From positions 1 to 24,010 of IMG/VR virus record IMGVR_UViG_3300020162_001506: DNA of 24,010 nt; one strand, 5' to 3'. The notes under the pieces were generated by a model, which saw only the letters and a list, made by a program, of their open reading frames with translations, searched no databases and was not told the DNA's origin. Origin of the DNA: a virus. A program made the position numbers and the translations under genes. Shown piece by piece: positions 1 through 6,483 of the stretch (position 1 is the first letter of the stretch; every line of letters starts with the position of its first letter).

Positions 1-1164
1 AGAATTGCAGGTGCTATCCAAGGTAACCACGTAGCGTGGACTGGAGAGCATAATAAAATTCAGTGGCATTCTGATCATATGTATTTCCAGAACATGAACA
101 ATGGGTACTGGCTCTTTAGAAGATCCAATGGCGCTGAACCATTTTCATTACACGCAGATGGATGGGGACTAGCAACAAACTCTTGGCGTGCTCCACTATT
201 CTATGATTCAAACGACACTGGCTATTACACAGACCCAGCAAGTACATCGGTGATGAATCGTATTTCCACTGTTCGTACTGACAATTGGTTGTATATCGAT
301 AATAGCTATGGTCACAGTGTGGTTGGCAAGTATGATTCATATATCCTTCAAGGCGTCTGGGCTATGGGAGACGCTTACAAGTTGACTGCTGCCGGTGCTG
401 CTGGTAACTTATACGGTCTAGCTTGGAGTCATCCTAACGCTGGCGGTATGGCAGCGAACTTAGGAGACCACGGTCTACTAATATTACAAAACGGAACATT
501 TAAAGGCGCATGGGGTGGAGGAAGTTTTAGAACTCCAGGTGATATTCGTGGAACAATTTACTACGATTACGACAACACCACTTATTATTTAGATCCAACA
601 GGTACTTCTAATCTTGCTACAACTGTCACTGGTTATATGTATTTTAGGTCAAACAGAAATACTACAAGCGACAGCCCTCCTCTACAAGCATATTCAAACG
701 ATGGTGGTGGTGCAATCATGGCGTTCCATCGTGGCAGTGCGTACGCTATCAACTTTGGTTTAGATTCAGATAACGTAATTCGTTTTGGTGGCTGGTCAGC
801 TTCGGCTAATCGTCTGCAAATGGATATGAGTGGTAACTTGACCATGGCCGGTAACGTAACCGCATATTCTGATATTAGATTAAAAGAAAATATTGAAGTT
901 ATTACCAATGCTTTACACAAAGTTAAACAAATTCGTGGTGTAACATTTACCAGAAATGATACAGAAGATAAAGAACAGCGCCATGCTGGTGTTATTGCTC
1001 AAGAAGTAGAACTAGTATTACCAGAAGTTGTGGCAACAGATAATTCTGGAATAAAAAATGTTGCCTACGGTAACATGGTTGCCTTATTAATTGAAGCAGT
1101 TAAAGAACAGCAAATACAAATTGAACAACTAAACCAAAGAATTGCTATTTTAGAGGCAGTTTAA
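1..1164 (+). CDS. Tail fibre protein with C-terminal peptidase S74 chaperone domain (5' end outside window)
   Basis: The frame is open from base 1, so only the C-terminal 387 codons are present and the first in-window ATG (79) is not the real start. The body is rich in Gly, Asn and Tyr. It contains two copies of a YYD-x-x-NT-x-YY-x-DP-x-x-TS type motif, as in beta-rich phage fibres. The last ~98 residues match the S74 intramolecular chaperone: SDIRLKENI, AGVIAQEV, LPEVV, then ALLIEAVKEQQ leading into a C-terminal coiled coil. In characterised S74 proteins a Ser and a Lys five residues later cut the chaperone off after trimerisation; here these are the Ser encoded at 868-870 and the Lys of SDIRLK. 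The mature fibre should therefore end just before that Ser. Host-receptor binding is inferred from the family. The S74 call is secure; whether it is a side fibre, tail spike or neck appendage is not decidable. Confidence 0.92.
   Translation, partial: RIAGAIQGNHVAWTGEHNKIQWHSDHMYFQNMNNGYWLFRRSNGAEPFSLHADGWGLATNSWRAPLFYDSNDTGYYTDPASTSVMNRISTVRTDNWLYIDNSYGHSVVGKYDSYILQGVWAMGDAYKLTAAGAAGNLYGLAWSHPNAGGMAANLGDHGLLILQNGTFKGAWGGGSFRTPGDIRGTIYYDYDNTTYYLDPTGTSNLATTVTGYMYFRSNRNTTSDSPPLQAYSNDGGGAIMAFHRGSAYAINFGLDSDNVIRFGGWSASANRLQMDMSGNLTMAGNVTAYSDIRLKENIEVITNALHKVKQIRGVTFTRNDTEDKEQRHAGVIAQEVELVLPEVVATDNSGIKNVAYGNMVALLIEAVKEQQIQIEQLNQRIAILEAV
199..249 (+). repeat. Tail-fibre protein repeat, copy 1
   Basis: Encodes FYDSNDTGYYTDPASTS. 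It aligns without gaps to the second copy at 559-609 in the same frame. The bases have diverged, so this is a protein-level repeat. Confidence 0.7.
559..609 (+). repeat. Tail-fibre protein repeat, copy 2
   Basis: Encodes YYDYDNTTYYLDPTGTS, sharing the YD, NT/DT, YY, DP and TS positions with the copy at 199-249. This is a probable structural repeat of the fibre shaft. Confidence 0.7.
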
Positions 1165-1189
1165 CCCGCCAACATTTTAGGAGAAAATA

Positions 1190-1564
1190 ATGGCTATTAC
1201 ATATACCTGGAAAGTTACCAGTCTAAAAACTAAAACTGAGGGTACAAATCATAATGCAGTAGTACAAACTTACTGGGAAAAGATTGGTACTGATGATGCG
1301 GGCAATACCGGAACATTCTCTGGTGCCACACCATTTACTTCAACAACAATGACTAACGGCAATGCGTTTGTTCCGTTTTCTCAGTTAACAGAAGCTATTG
1401 TTCTTACATGGATTAAAGCAGTTGTTACTGGCAACTACGAAGAGCATGTAAATGCTCAAATCCAAAAACAAATTGACACAAAAATTAGTCCTGTTGCTGA
1501 AGCTAGTATGCCTTGGGCACCCGTAGCACCCGTAGCACCTATGTCACCACCAGCAGCAACATAA
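1190..1564 (+). CDS. Small conserved phage protein next to the tail fibre
   Basis: 124 residues with no signal peptide or membrane segment. The N-terminal ~95 residues look like a compact beta-rich domain (AITYTWKVTSLKTKTEG start, then NAVVQTYWEKIGTDDAGNTG). A low-complexity Pro/Ala tail follows, in which APV is repeated. The start is well supported by AGGAG seven bases upstream of ATG 1190. Proteins with this opening are, from memory, common beside tail-fibre genes in phages of aquatic bacteria, but their function is not established. A virion accessory or fibre-associated role is inferred only from position, 25 bp behind the tail fibre and just ahead of the lysis genes. Confidence 0.75.
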   Translation: MAITYTWKVTSLKTKTEGTNHNAVVQTYWEKIGTDDAGNTGTFSGATPFTSTTMTNGNAFVPFSQLTEAIVLTWIKAVVTGNYEEHVNAQIQKQIDTKISPVAEASMPWAPVAPVAPMSPPAAT

Positions 1565-1571
1565 GTAAATT

Positions 1572-1988
1572 ATGTGGTTCTTTAACTTTATACCTGAAAT
1601 CTTGTTTTATGCGTTATTTATTGCAGCAGTAATAGGCTATTTAGTTAGCTTATTACTGCCCAGCAGCATACTTAAAAAACAAGTAAAAATTACTAGCGTT
1701 GTTGTGCTAGTAGTATCAATTTACCTGCTGGGTATGTTGAAAGTAAATAACTGGTGGAAAGACAAAGCGGCCGCACTTGAACAACAAGTTGTTGAATTGG
1801 CGGCAAAAAGTGCTGAAACAAATACTGTAATTGAAAAACAACTAGTAACTAAAACTCAAGTTGTTAAAGTGCGAGGCGAAGAAATCGTCAAGTACATTGA
1901 CCGAGAAATCGTCAAGTACAACACACAATGTGAAATTCCCAAAGAATTTATTACTCAGCACAATCGTGCTGCGGAGCAGCCCAAATGA
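1572..1988 (+). CDS. Putative i-spanin (Rz-like inner-membrane lysis protein)
   Basis: 138 residues. Two hydrophobic segments (about 8-28 and 39-56) are followed by a charged, helix-rich region (about 62-115) and a short tail with CEIP-x-x-FI-x-x-HN. Inner-membrane spanins have an N-terminal membrane anchor and a periplasmic coiled coil that pairs with an outer-membrane lipoprotein to fuse the two membranes at the end of lysis. The next gene, overlapping by ATGA at 1985, is a lipoprotein of the matching type, and the endolysin follows, which is the main support for the call. Two predicted membrane segments rather than one is less usual for Rz. The ribosome-binding site is weak (AAGTAAATT). 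A 17-bp direct repeat lies in the coiled-coil end. Confidence 0.72.
   Translation: MWFFNFIPEILFYALFIAAVIGYLVSLLLPSSILKKQVKITSVVVLVVSIYLLGMLKVNNWWKDKAAALEQQVVELAAKSAETNTVIEKQLVTKTQVVKVRGEEIVKYIDREIVKYNTQCEIPKEFITQHNRAAEQPK
1880..1920 (+). repeat. Short tandem direct repeat in the i-spanin coiled coil
   Basis: AGAAATCGTCAAGTACA occurs at 1880-1896 and again at 1904-1920, a period of exactly 24 bases (8 codons). It encodes EIVKYIDREIVKY, so the reading frame is preserved. Confidence 0.85.
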
Positions 1989-2293
1989 AACACGAAGATC
2001 AAGGCGTTATTAGCTCTATGCTAACAGTTACCATTATATTTTTACTTGTTTTAGCACTTACTGCCTGTTCAACTGTAGTTCCTGTTACCGCAAAATTTCC
2101 AGAAGCTCCAGCCGCACAAGCCTTAATAGCTTGCCCTCAGCTAAACAAGCTTCAAGAAACTGCACAGCTTTCTGATGTAGCAAAAACTGTGGCAGTCAAT
2201 TATACAGAGTACTATACCTGTGCTGTTAAAACGGACGCTTGGATTGAGTGGTATCAAAAACAAAAAATTATTTTTGAAAGATTAGGTAAATGA
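1985..2293 (+). CDS. Putative o-spanin (Rz1-like outer-membrane lipoprotein)
   Basis: 102 residues. A hydrophobic segment (about 13-26) ends in the lipobox L-T-A-C with Cys28, so the mature protein should be a lipid-anchored 75-residue periplasmic protein. Its mature part has two further Cys (in IACPQL and YYTCAVK) and ends in WIEWYQKQKIIFE. Family knowledge: o-spanins sit in the outer membrane and bind the i-spanin across the periplasm. The start overlaps the upstream stop as ATGA, with GGAG eight bases before it. Met12 is an alternative start that would give a more standard signal peptide but has no visible ribosome-binding site. The gene is separate from, not embedded in, the i-spanin frame. 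Confidence 0.78.
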   Translation: MKHEDQGVISSMLTVTIIFLLVLALTACSTVVPVTAKFPEAPAAQALIACPQLNKLQETAQLSDVAKTVAVNYTEYYTCAVKTDAWIEWYQKQKIIFERLGK

Positions 2294-2910
2294 ACATAAC
2301 TTTACAGCAATTGCAGCAACTAATCCCTAAAAACCCTTATGTGAAACAATGGCATAATGCTTTGTCGCAATTACTTCCAGACTACGAAATCAATACAGCT
2401 GAGCGAATAGCCGCTTTTGTTGCACAATGTGCACACGAGTCTGGGGGTTTTACTGCGCTTAAAGAAAATTTAAATTACAAAGCAGCTACCCTACGCAAGA
2501 TATTTCCAAAATATTTTCCAGATGACGCTACTGCTGCACACTATGCCAGCCTGCCTAATAAACAAGAAGCCATTGCCAATAAAGTATATGCTAACCGCAT
2601 GGGCAATGGCTCAGAAGAATCGGGCGACGGATTCCGTTTTTGTGGTCGTGGTTTAATTCAGCTAACTGGACGCGACAACTATTCGTGGTTTGCGGCTAGC
2701 TTAAGTATAACGGTAGAAGAAGCCTCAGAATATCTTCAAACATTTGAAGGTGCTGCACAGTCAGCTTGTTGGTTTTGGGAAACCAACAACTTAAATCGCT
2801 GGGCAGATGCTGGCGACATACTAACATTAACTAAAAAGATTAATGGTGGTACAATCGGTTTAGAAGACCGTAAAAAACACTATGAACATGCCTTGCATGT
2901 TTTAACTTAA
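2290..2910 (+). CDS. Endolysin, glycoside hydrolase family 19 type
   Basis: 206 residues with no signal peptide. Features of phage GH19 lysozyme/chitinase-fold enzymes are in order: AHESGGF with Glu50, ENLNY with Glu59 (the likely catalytic pair), VYANRMGN (99-106), GDGFRFCGRGLIQLTGR (112-128), the aromatic SACWFWETNNLN (158-169) and INGGTIGLEDR (184-194). The predicted reaction is hydrolysis of the beta-1,4 glycan of peptidoglycan. With no export signal it should depend on a holin for release. The start overlaps the o-spanin stop as ATGA. Spanins, then endolysin, is the reverse of the lambda order. The length is normal for a single-domain endolysin without a cell-wall-binding domain. Confidence 0.93.
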   Translation: MNITLQQLQQLIPKNPYVKQWHNALSQLLPDYEINTAERIAAFVAQCAHESGGFTALKENLNYKAATLRKIFPKYFPDDATAAHYASLPNKQEAIANKVYANRMGNGSEESGDGFRFCGRGLIQLTGRDNYSWFAASLSITVEEASEYLQTFEGAAQSACWFWETNNLNRWADAGDILTLTKKINGGTIGLEDRKKHYEHALHVLT

Positions 2911-2953
2911 TTTCGATTTTATAGAGGTTAATCTATCGAAGCCACGTAACTAT

Positions 2954-2959
2954 AAGGGA
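2954..2959 (+). promoter_or_regulatory. Ribosome-binding site of the mini-ORF
   Basis: AAGGGA lies five bases before ATG 2965. It is the only good Shine-Dalgarno sequence between the endolysin and the 254-residue gene, whose own ATG (3017) has none. Confidence 0.5.
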
Positions 2960-2964
2960 CTAAT

Positions 2965-3015
2965 ATGTCTAACGTTAAACCGCTGTCTTACAGCAAACTA
3001 CAAGTAGTTTTGTAA
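2965..3015 (+). CDS. 16-codon mini-ORF, possible leader peptide
   Basis: ATG to TAA encodes MSNVKPLSYSKLQVVL. It has a good ribosome-binding site, and its stop is separated from the next ATG (3017) by a single base. The next gene lacks a Shine-Dalgarno sequence, so translation may be coupled through this peptide by reinitiation. It could instead be the remnant of a longer gene, or chance. Nothing in the peptide resembles an amino-acid-run attenuator. Confidence 0.4.
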   Translation: MSNVKPLSYSKLQVVL

Positions 3016-3016
3016 C

Positions 3017-3781
3017 ATGGATCCCTTTACACTCTTTGCATTAGCCAATGGTGCTGTGTCTGCTGTAAAAGCAGGGTGTAAACTCTACAAAGATATAAAA
3101 GGAGCTGCCGGTGAAGTCAAAGACATTATTAAAGACCTTGACAAGCAGTTTAACAAGCAGTACGAAGGCAAGCCTATACCTAAGGAGGCTAAGCAGCAAC
3201 TTCACGAAGAAAAAGAACGAATTGTTGAGCTAAGCAAAAAAGACCCTGGTGATGTATATACCCAAATTGGCGACCAATTAGGCGTGTACTTTGAAAACAT
3301 GGCTAAGTGCATGGCTATTTTTGCTGAAGAAGAACGTCGTAGCAAAGAACTCTATACAGGCGAAGAAAGTTTAGGCAAACGTGCACTACAACGTGTGTTA
3401 ATGCGTAAAAAGTTGGAACAGATGGCCAAAGAATTGCGCCAGCTGCTAATCTACGAAAGCCCTCCAGAACTAGGTGCACTATACACCGATGTTTCTGAAA
3501 TGATGGAAAAAATCAATAAAGAGCAAACAGCAGCCTTAGCTAAAAAAATGCGTGAAGACTATGCAAATGAACAGCGTAAAAAACGTAGAATGCGTAAAAT
3601 GTACTCAGAAGCTGTTTGGGGTATAGTAGCTGTAGCCGTTTGTTGTAGTGTTGGAATATTATTTGCGTTTATAGTAGAAGATCGCATTAGAAAATATCCC
3701 CATCTTGGAACAGGGTGGATTCCTAAATCAGAGGTTCAGCAACGCACAGATGCAATACCACCAACTTATTTAGGCCGCTAG
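3017..3781 (+). CDS. Uncharacterised phage membrane-anchored coiled-coil protein
   Basis: 254 residues; I do not recognise a characterised family. A short N-terminal region (DPFTLFALANGAVSAVKAGCKLYK) is followed by a long Lys/Glu-rich, mostly helical stretch (about 30-195). One membrane segment follows (about 199-220, VWGIVAVAVCCSVGILFAFIV), then a basic 34-residue tail. Lys/Arg-rich residues just before the membrane segment suggest that the large N-terminal part is cytoplasmic. It is the first of a run of small membrane proteins downstream of the endolysin. A role in lysis or host-envelope take-over is inferred from position alone. The start lacks a ribosome-binding site (see the mini-ORF). 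Confidence 0.75.
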   Translation: MDPFTLFALANGAVSAVKAGCKLYKDIKGAAGEVKDIIKDLDKQFNKQYEGKPIPKEAKQQLHEEKERIVELSKKDPGDVYTQIGDQLGVYFENMAKCMAIFAEEERRSKELYTGEESLGKRALQRVLMRKKLEQMAKELRQLLIYESPPELGALYTDVSEMMEKINKEQTAALAKKMREDYANEQRKKRRMRKMYSEAVWGIVAVAVCCSVGILFAFIVEDRIRKYPHLGTGWIPKSEVQQRTDAIPPTYLGR

Positions 3782-3789
3782 GAGGTTGT

Positions 3790-3939
3790 ATGAAGGATGA
3801 AGAAAAATCAACTACACAATCTTTTTGTGCTTGGTTGCTGTCTATGAGATTTTGGCCAGCAATTTTAATAGTCTGGTGCGCAGAATTAATTGCAGCAGGT
3901 ATAACACTTTTATTAATATGGTGGTATTTAAAACACTAA
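3790..3939 (+). CDS. Small membrane protein, 49 residues
   Basis: The ORF runs from ATG 3790 to TAA 3937. A strong GAGG at 3782-3785, overlapping the previous stop codon, lies four bases before the start. A polar 12-residue N-terminus is followed by two hydrophobic stretches (about 13-18 and 23-46) with four Trp, ending WWYLKH. It is most likely a single-pass protein, or a hairpin. Size and position fit a holin-type or accessory lysis protein, but no family is recognised. It ends nine bases before the next ATG and is in the same frame as that gene, so naive ORF calls would fuse the two. Confidence 0.7.
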   Translation: MKDEEKSTTQSFCAWLLSMRFWPAILIVWCAELIAAGITLLLIWWYLKH

Positions 3940-3947
3940 GGAAAATA

Positions 3948-4253
3948 ATGCATAACGATTTAAAGTTATTTAAGTGGGTAATAATCTTATTATTATTGCC
4001 AGTAGCTTTAGCCTTTTTTGGTAGAGATAGCTTTCGCTATCCTTGCCAAAACCCAGAAAATTGGGACAAAGACTTTTGTAAAATGCCTGTATGTGACGTA
4101 ACCAGAACTTGTCCAGAACATATTTTTAAAGGACAGCGCGACCCAAGACTAGGACCTCTTAAAGATGGACAAACTCAAACACCTACTCAATCATTTGCGC
4201 CAGCTGGTGCCTGCGTTTCACAACAAACACAAGGAACAAACTGTGGAAAATAA
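3948..4253 (+). CDS. Small exported or membrane-anchored Cys-rich phage protein
   Basis: 101 residues from ATG 3948, chosen because AAGGA lies eight bases upstream and because the frame upstream of it is occupied by the 49-residue gene. A hydrophobic segment (about 8-24) begins the protein and no lipobox is visible. The rest is polar with Cys in YPCQNPENW, DFCKMPVCDV and TCPEHIF, a pattern that could form disulfides in the periplasm. The C-terminus is Gln/Thr-rich. Similar proteins are, from memory, found in phages of aquatic bacteria without an assigned function. Confidence 0.75.
   Translation: MHNDLKLFKWVIILLLLPVALAFFGRDSFRYPCQNPENWDKDFCKMPVCDVTRTCPEHIFKGQRDPRLGPLKDGQTQTPTQSFAPAGACVSQQTQGTNCGK
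4231..4235 (+). promoter_or_regulatory. Ribosome-binding site that selects a GTG start
   Basis: AAGGA is seven bases before GTG 4243. The competing in-frame ATG at 4165 has no purine-rich site and would overlap the previous gene by 89 bp. Confidence 0.65.
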
Positions 4254-4680
4254 TACAGTTATTTATACTGAAGACCAGTTGATGGCTCGTCTAAAGTTTT
4301 TTATTGGTATTTGCTTAGCTCTTACACTTACAGGTATTGTGTTTGTAGTCTTATACTCAATTATTTTTATTACTCAGCCGCTAAACGCAATCAGCCCAAT
4401 TGACCAAAAGTTTTTTGAAATGATTATTCCAATCGCTACCTTTTTAACAGGTACATTAAGTGGGATTATGCTAGCTGGTGGCAGCAAAGAAGAAATGGAC
4501 ATGAAACGAGACATGATTAAGCAAGCACAAGAAAATTCAAATACTTATGCTAAAGCAAATCCTGTTAAAATTGAACCGGCATTTACTCAAGCACCTCTAC
4601 AAGCAACTGCTGCACCTGCCAACATTATTATGATTAACGGCAAACCTGCCCCACAACAACCACCTCAGCCGGAGATTTAA
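4243..4680 (+). CDS. Uncharacterised phage membrane protein (two membrane segments)
   Basis: 145 residues if begun at GTG 4243; the longer version from ATG 4165 would add 26 residues that only shadow the previous gene. Two membrane segments are visible: about 18-42 (FFIGICLALTLTGIVFVVLY) and 57-79 (MIIPIATFLTGTLSGIMLAG). A polar, Ala/Gln/Pro-rich cytoplasmic-like tail ending PQQPPQPEI follows. The two-helix hairpin with a charged tail is compatible with a class II holin, but the tail is longer than usual. Its stop abuts the next ATG directly (TAAATG). Confidence 0.75.
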   Translation: MENNTVIYTEDQLMARLKFFIGICLALTLTGIVFVVLYSIIFITQPLNAISPIDQKFFEMIIPIATFLTGTLSGIMLAGGSKEEMDMKRDMIKQAQENSNTYAKANPVKIEPAFTQAPLQATAAPANIIMINGKPAPQQPPQPEI

Positions 4681-4899
4681 ATGAACAGTTTAAAAACTAT
4701 GCTATCTGGCGATCCTGCCGTTAGCAGTAAACGTGTAGTTACTTTTCTTGCTTTTTTACTGTGTGCTGGTGCTTTTATAGCAATGGTATGTGGTTACACA
4801 ATAGACCAAAAAGTATTTGATTCTATGATGTACATTGTAATTGCAGGAATAGGATTTACCGCAAGCGAAAAGTTTGCACCAACCAAGGAACCTAAATGA
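4681..4899 (+). CDS. Small two-helix membrane protein, holin candidate
   Basis: 72 residues. Two hydrophobic helices (about 18-38, VVTFLAFLLCAGAFIAMVCGY; and 48-62, SMMYIVIAGIGFTA) are joined by a short polar loop with a charged C-terminus (EKFAPTKEPK). This is the size and shape of a class II holin, and no other holin is evident near the endolysin. The assignment is topological only. GGAG lies six bases before the start, which directly follows the previous stop. The next gene overlaps by ATGA. Confidence 0.72.
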   Translation: MNSLKTMLSGDPAVSSKRVVTFLAFLLCAGAFIAMVCGYTIDQKVFDSMMYIVIAGIGFTASEKFAPTKEPK

Positions 4900-5117
4900 A
4901 AAACTTATTTTATTCAATATGTGTAGTTCTAGGAGTTACTTTATTAACTTTAAACAATCCAGTACTTGCTGAAGCAGAAACTAAGCGGGTTTGTATTGAC
5001 GTTAAGGACAAAGACGGCAAAGTTGCTAAAGATGCTAAAGGTAATCCAAAACAAAGCTGTAAAGAAGTTAAACAGCACAAAAAGCTAGAAGGCACTAAAG
5101 TTCCAGAAAAAAAGTAA
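4896..5117 (+). CDS. Small exported basic protein
   Basis: 73 residues. An N-terminal signal peptide (about 1-25, hydrophobic core FYSICVVLGVTLLTL, probable cleavage after VLA) precedes a very Lys-rich mature part of about 48 residues. Two Cys (in RVCIDV and QSCKEV) could form a disulfide. No lipobox is present. It should act in the periplasm or be membrane-tethered; its function is unknown. AAGGA six bases before the ATG supports the start. It is the last gene before a terminator-like hairpin, so it closes the lysis/membrane-protein group. Confidence 0.72.
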   Translation: MKNLFYSICVVLGVTLLTLNNPVLAEAETKRVCIDVKDKDGKVAKDAKGNPKQSCKEVKQHKKLEGTKVPEKK

Positions 5118-5130
5118 CTTAAATAAGCTC

Positions 5131-5160
5131 CCAGGGTTTATTTAGGCCCTGGTTTTATTA
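5131..5160 (+). terminator. Probable rho-independent terminator
   Basis: CCAGGG (5131-5136) pairs with CCCTGG (5147-5152) around a 10-base loop and is followed by TTTTATTA. The stem is only 6 bp, so this is a moderate terminator separating the membrane-protein group from phoH. Confidence 0.65.
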
Positions 5161-5177
5161 ACTAACCAGGTACAGGT

Positions 5178-5861
5178 ATGTCAAATTCATCAGGAAAAAA
5201 AGCTCGTAGATCTCAAACTGAATCAAACCCGATTGAGTTTGGATTTAAAGATGTTAAACCCTTAAATTATATACAGGGTGAGTATTTAGAGGCAATTAAA
5301 TATAATGAGATTATATTTGGTATAGGCTCCGCAGGTACTGGAAAAACATATGTAGCCGCTAGCTATGCGGCAGGAGAGTTATTTCATAGACGAATTCAAA
5401 AAATTATTTTAACAAGACCTAATGTAGAAACGGGACGTGGTCTAGGATTCTTACCTGGAGAACTAGACGAGAAATACGCGCCCTACTTAGATCCTTTTGA
5501 CCAAGTATTTAAACGCACGCTTGGCGCAGGTTTCTACGAATACGCTCTTAAATCAAAAACTATCGAACCAAAACCGCTGGGTTTTATGCGAGGTGCAAGT
5601 TTTGAAAATGCAGTAGTCTTAGTAGACGAAGTTCAAAACATGACTAAAGCCGAGTTTAAAATGCTGCTATCCAGAATAGGTAAAAACTGTAAAGTAATTC
5701 TTTCAGGAGATCCAGATCAAACTGATATTCCAGAATCAGGTTTAACTGATGCTGTTAATAGGTTAACAGGCTTACCTGGTATTGAAATTGTTAGATTCTT
5801 AGACGAGGACATTGTCAGGTCTAAAATGTGTAAACAAATTATTATAGCTTATAGAAATTAA
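5178..5861 (+). CDS. phoH: PhoH-like ATPase
   Basis: 227 residues. Walker A is GIGSAGTGKT (48-57), Walker B is VVLVDEVQN (Asp150, Glu151), and the sensor-like LSGDPDQTD sits near 174-182. These are the PhoH signature within a RecA-like P-loop fold. The ~45 residues before the P-loop contain the family's 'Q-x-x-Y-x-x-A' type helix (YIQGEYLEAI). The protein binds and probably hydrolyses ATP; its role in phages is unsettled despite the host homologue's link to phosphate starvation. The short Lys/Arg-rich N-terminus (GKKARRSQ) is probably disordered. It forms a pair with the gene nine bases downstream. Confidence 0.93.
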   Translation: MSNSSGKKARRSQTESNPIEFGFKDVKPLNYIQGEYLEAIKYNEIIFGIGSAGTGKTYVAASYAAGELFHRRIQKIILTRPNVETGRGLGFLPGELDEKYAPYLDPFDQVFKRTLGAGFYEYALKSKTIEPKPLGFMRGASFENAVVLVDEVQNMTKAEFKMLLSRIGKNCKVILSGDPDQTDIPESGLTDAVNRLTGLPGIEIVRFLDEDIVRSKMCKQIIIAYRN

Positions 5862-5869
5862 AGGTAATT

Positions 5870-6250
5870 ATGGCAGAGACATATACACCAACAGAAGGCA
5901 TGGCTACTGCCGCTAAAAGAGCCCTAAAGTGGCGAGCCGAAGGTTATCCTGGAGGTACTTTAGTGGGCTTAGCCAGAGCTAACCAGCTAAAAGACAGAGA
6001 CCCACTAACGGCTACAACTGTGCTAAGAATGTTTTCATTTTTTAGCAGGCATGAGGTAGACAAAAAAGCCCCAGGTTTTAACAGTGGCGAAGAAGGTTTC
6101 CCAAGTAAGGGTAGAGTAGCTTGGGACTTATGGGGCGGTGATGGTGGCTTTAGCTGGAGCCGTCAAAAACGCGACCAAATCATGCGTGAGCGCAGTGATT
6201 CAAAAACACTGGAGTTTGCAGCTGTATTTCTTTCAAGTTCAGACGGCTAA
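5870..6250 (+). CDS. Conserved phage protein of unknown function (GLARA...WDLWGGD type)
   Basis: 126 residues with an AAGG ribosome-binding site. The order of blocks is MATAAKRALKWRAEG, GGTLVGLARANQLKDRDPL, TVLRMFSFFSRHEVDK, then PSKGRVAWDLWGGDGG. From memory this set of blocks recurs in many phages, alone or fused to head-associated proteins such as XkdF-like ones, without a settled function. It looks cytoplasmic, with no membrane segment. It is the last rightward gene, and its stop touches the bidirectional terminator. Confidence 0.75.
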   Translation: MAETYTPTEGMATAAKRALKWRAEGYPGGTLVGLARANQLKDRDPLTATTVLRMFSFFSRHEVDKKAPGFNSGEEGFPSKGRVAWDLWGGDGGFSWSRQKRDQIMRERSDSKTLEFAAVFLSSSDG

Positions 6251-6252
6251 TA

Positions 6253-6288
6253 AAAAAGCCCCTAAGTATTACTACTTAGGGGCTTTTT
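6253..6288. terminator. Strong bidirectional terminator between converging gene blocks
   Basis: A perfect 16-bp stem (6253-6268 with 6273-6288) has a 4-base loop (TTAC) and a GC core, GCCCC/GGGGC. Each arm carries the U-run for the opposite direction (AAAAA on the left, TTTTT on the right). It lies exactly between the last rightward gene and the last leftward gene. Confidence 0.95.
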
Positions 6289-6303
6289 GTTTTACAGCAA
6301 AAT

Positions 6304-6483
6304 TTATTGCATGGTAGCAGCTTGTGGAGCGCTATCTTGCTTGGGCAATTGTGCTTCAGCTTGCTCACGAACCTTTTGTGTCAAAGGATTAGCAATTTTG
6401 GCAGGCAGCTCTTGCAAACCAGCTAAAATAGCGTTTATTTCGTCAACGGAAAGTTCGGTTAAAGTAAATTTAATATCGTTCAT
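6304..6483 (-). CDS. Small phage protein, 59 residues
   Basis: The ORF runs from ATG (6483-6481) to TAA (6306-6304) on the minus strand. The N-terminal half, MNDIKFTLTELSVDEINAIL, is followed by a helix (LAGLQELPAKIANPLTQKVREQ) and a polar Gln/Ala tail. Short phage proteins of this pattern (hydrophobic FTLxE, then VxAIL) are familiar but have no known function. It is 18 bases behind the reductase gene and ends 15 bases before the shared terminator, so it is the distal gene of the exonuclease-dUTPase-reductase unit. No clear ribosome-binding site is seen. Confidence 0.72.
   Translation of the reverse strand: MNDIKFTLTELSVDEINAILAGLQELPAKIANPLTQKVREQAEAQLPKQDSAPQAATMQ

Noticed and set aside
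2912-2940. Inverted repeat TTCGAT/ATCGAA after the endolysin
   Set aside because: Only 6 bp with a 17-base loop and no U-run; too weak to call a terminator or operator.
4165-4242. N-terminal extension of the 145-residue membrane protein to ATG 4165
   Set aside because: It would overlap the previous gene by 89 bp without a ribosome-binding site; GTG 4243 has AAGGA at good spacing.
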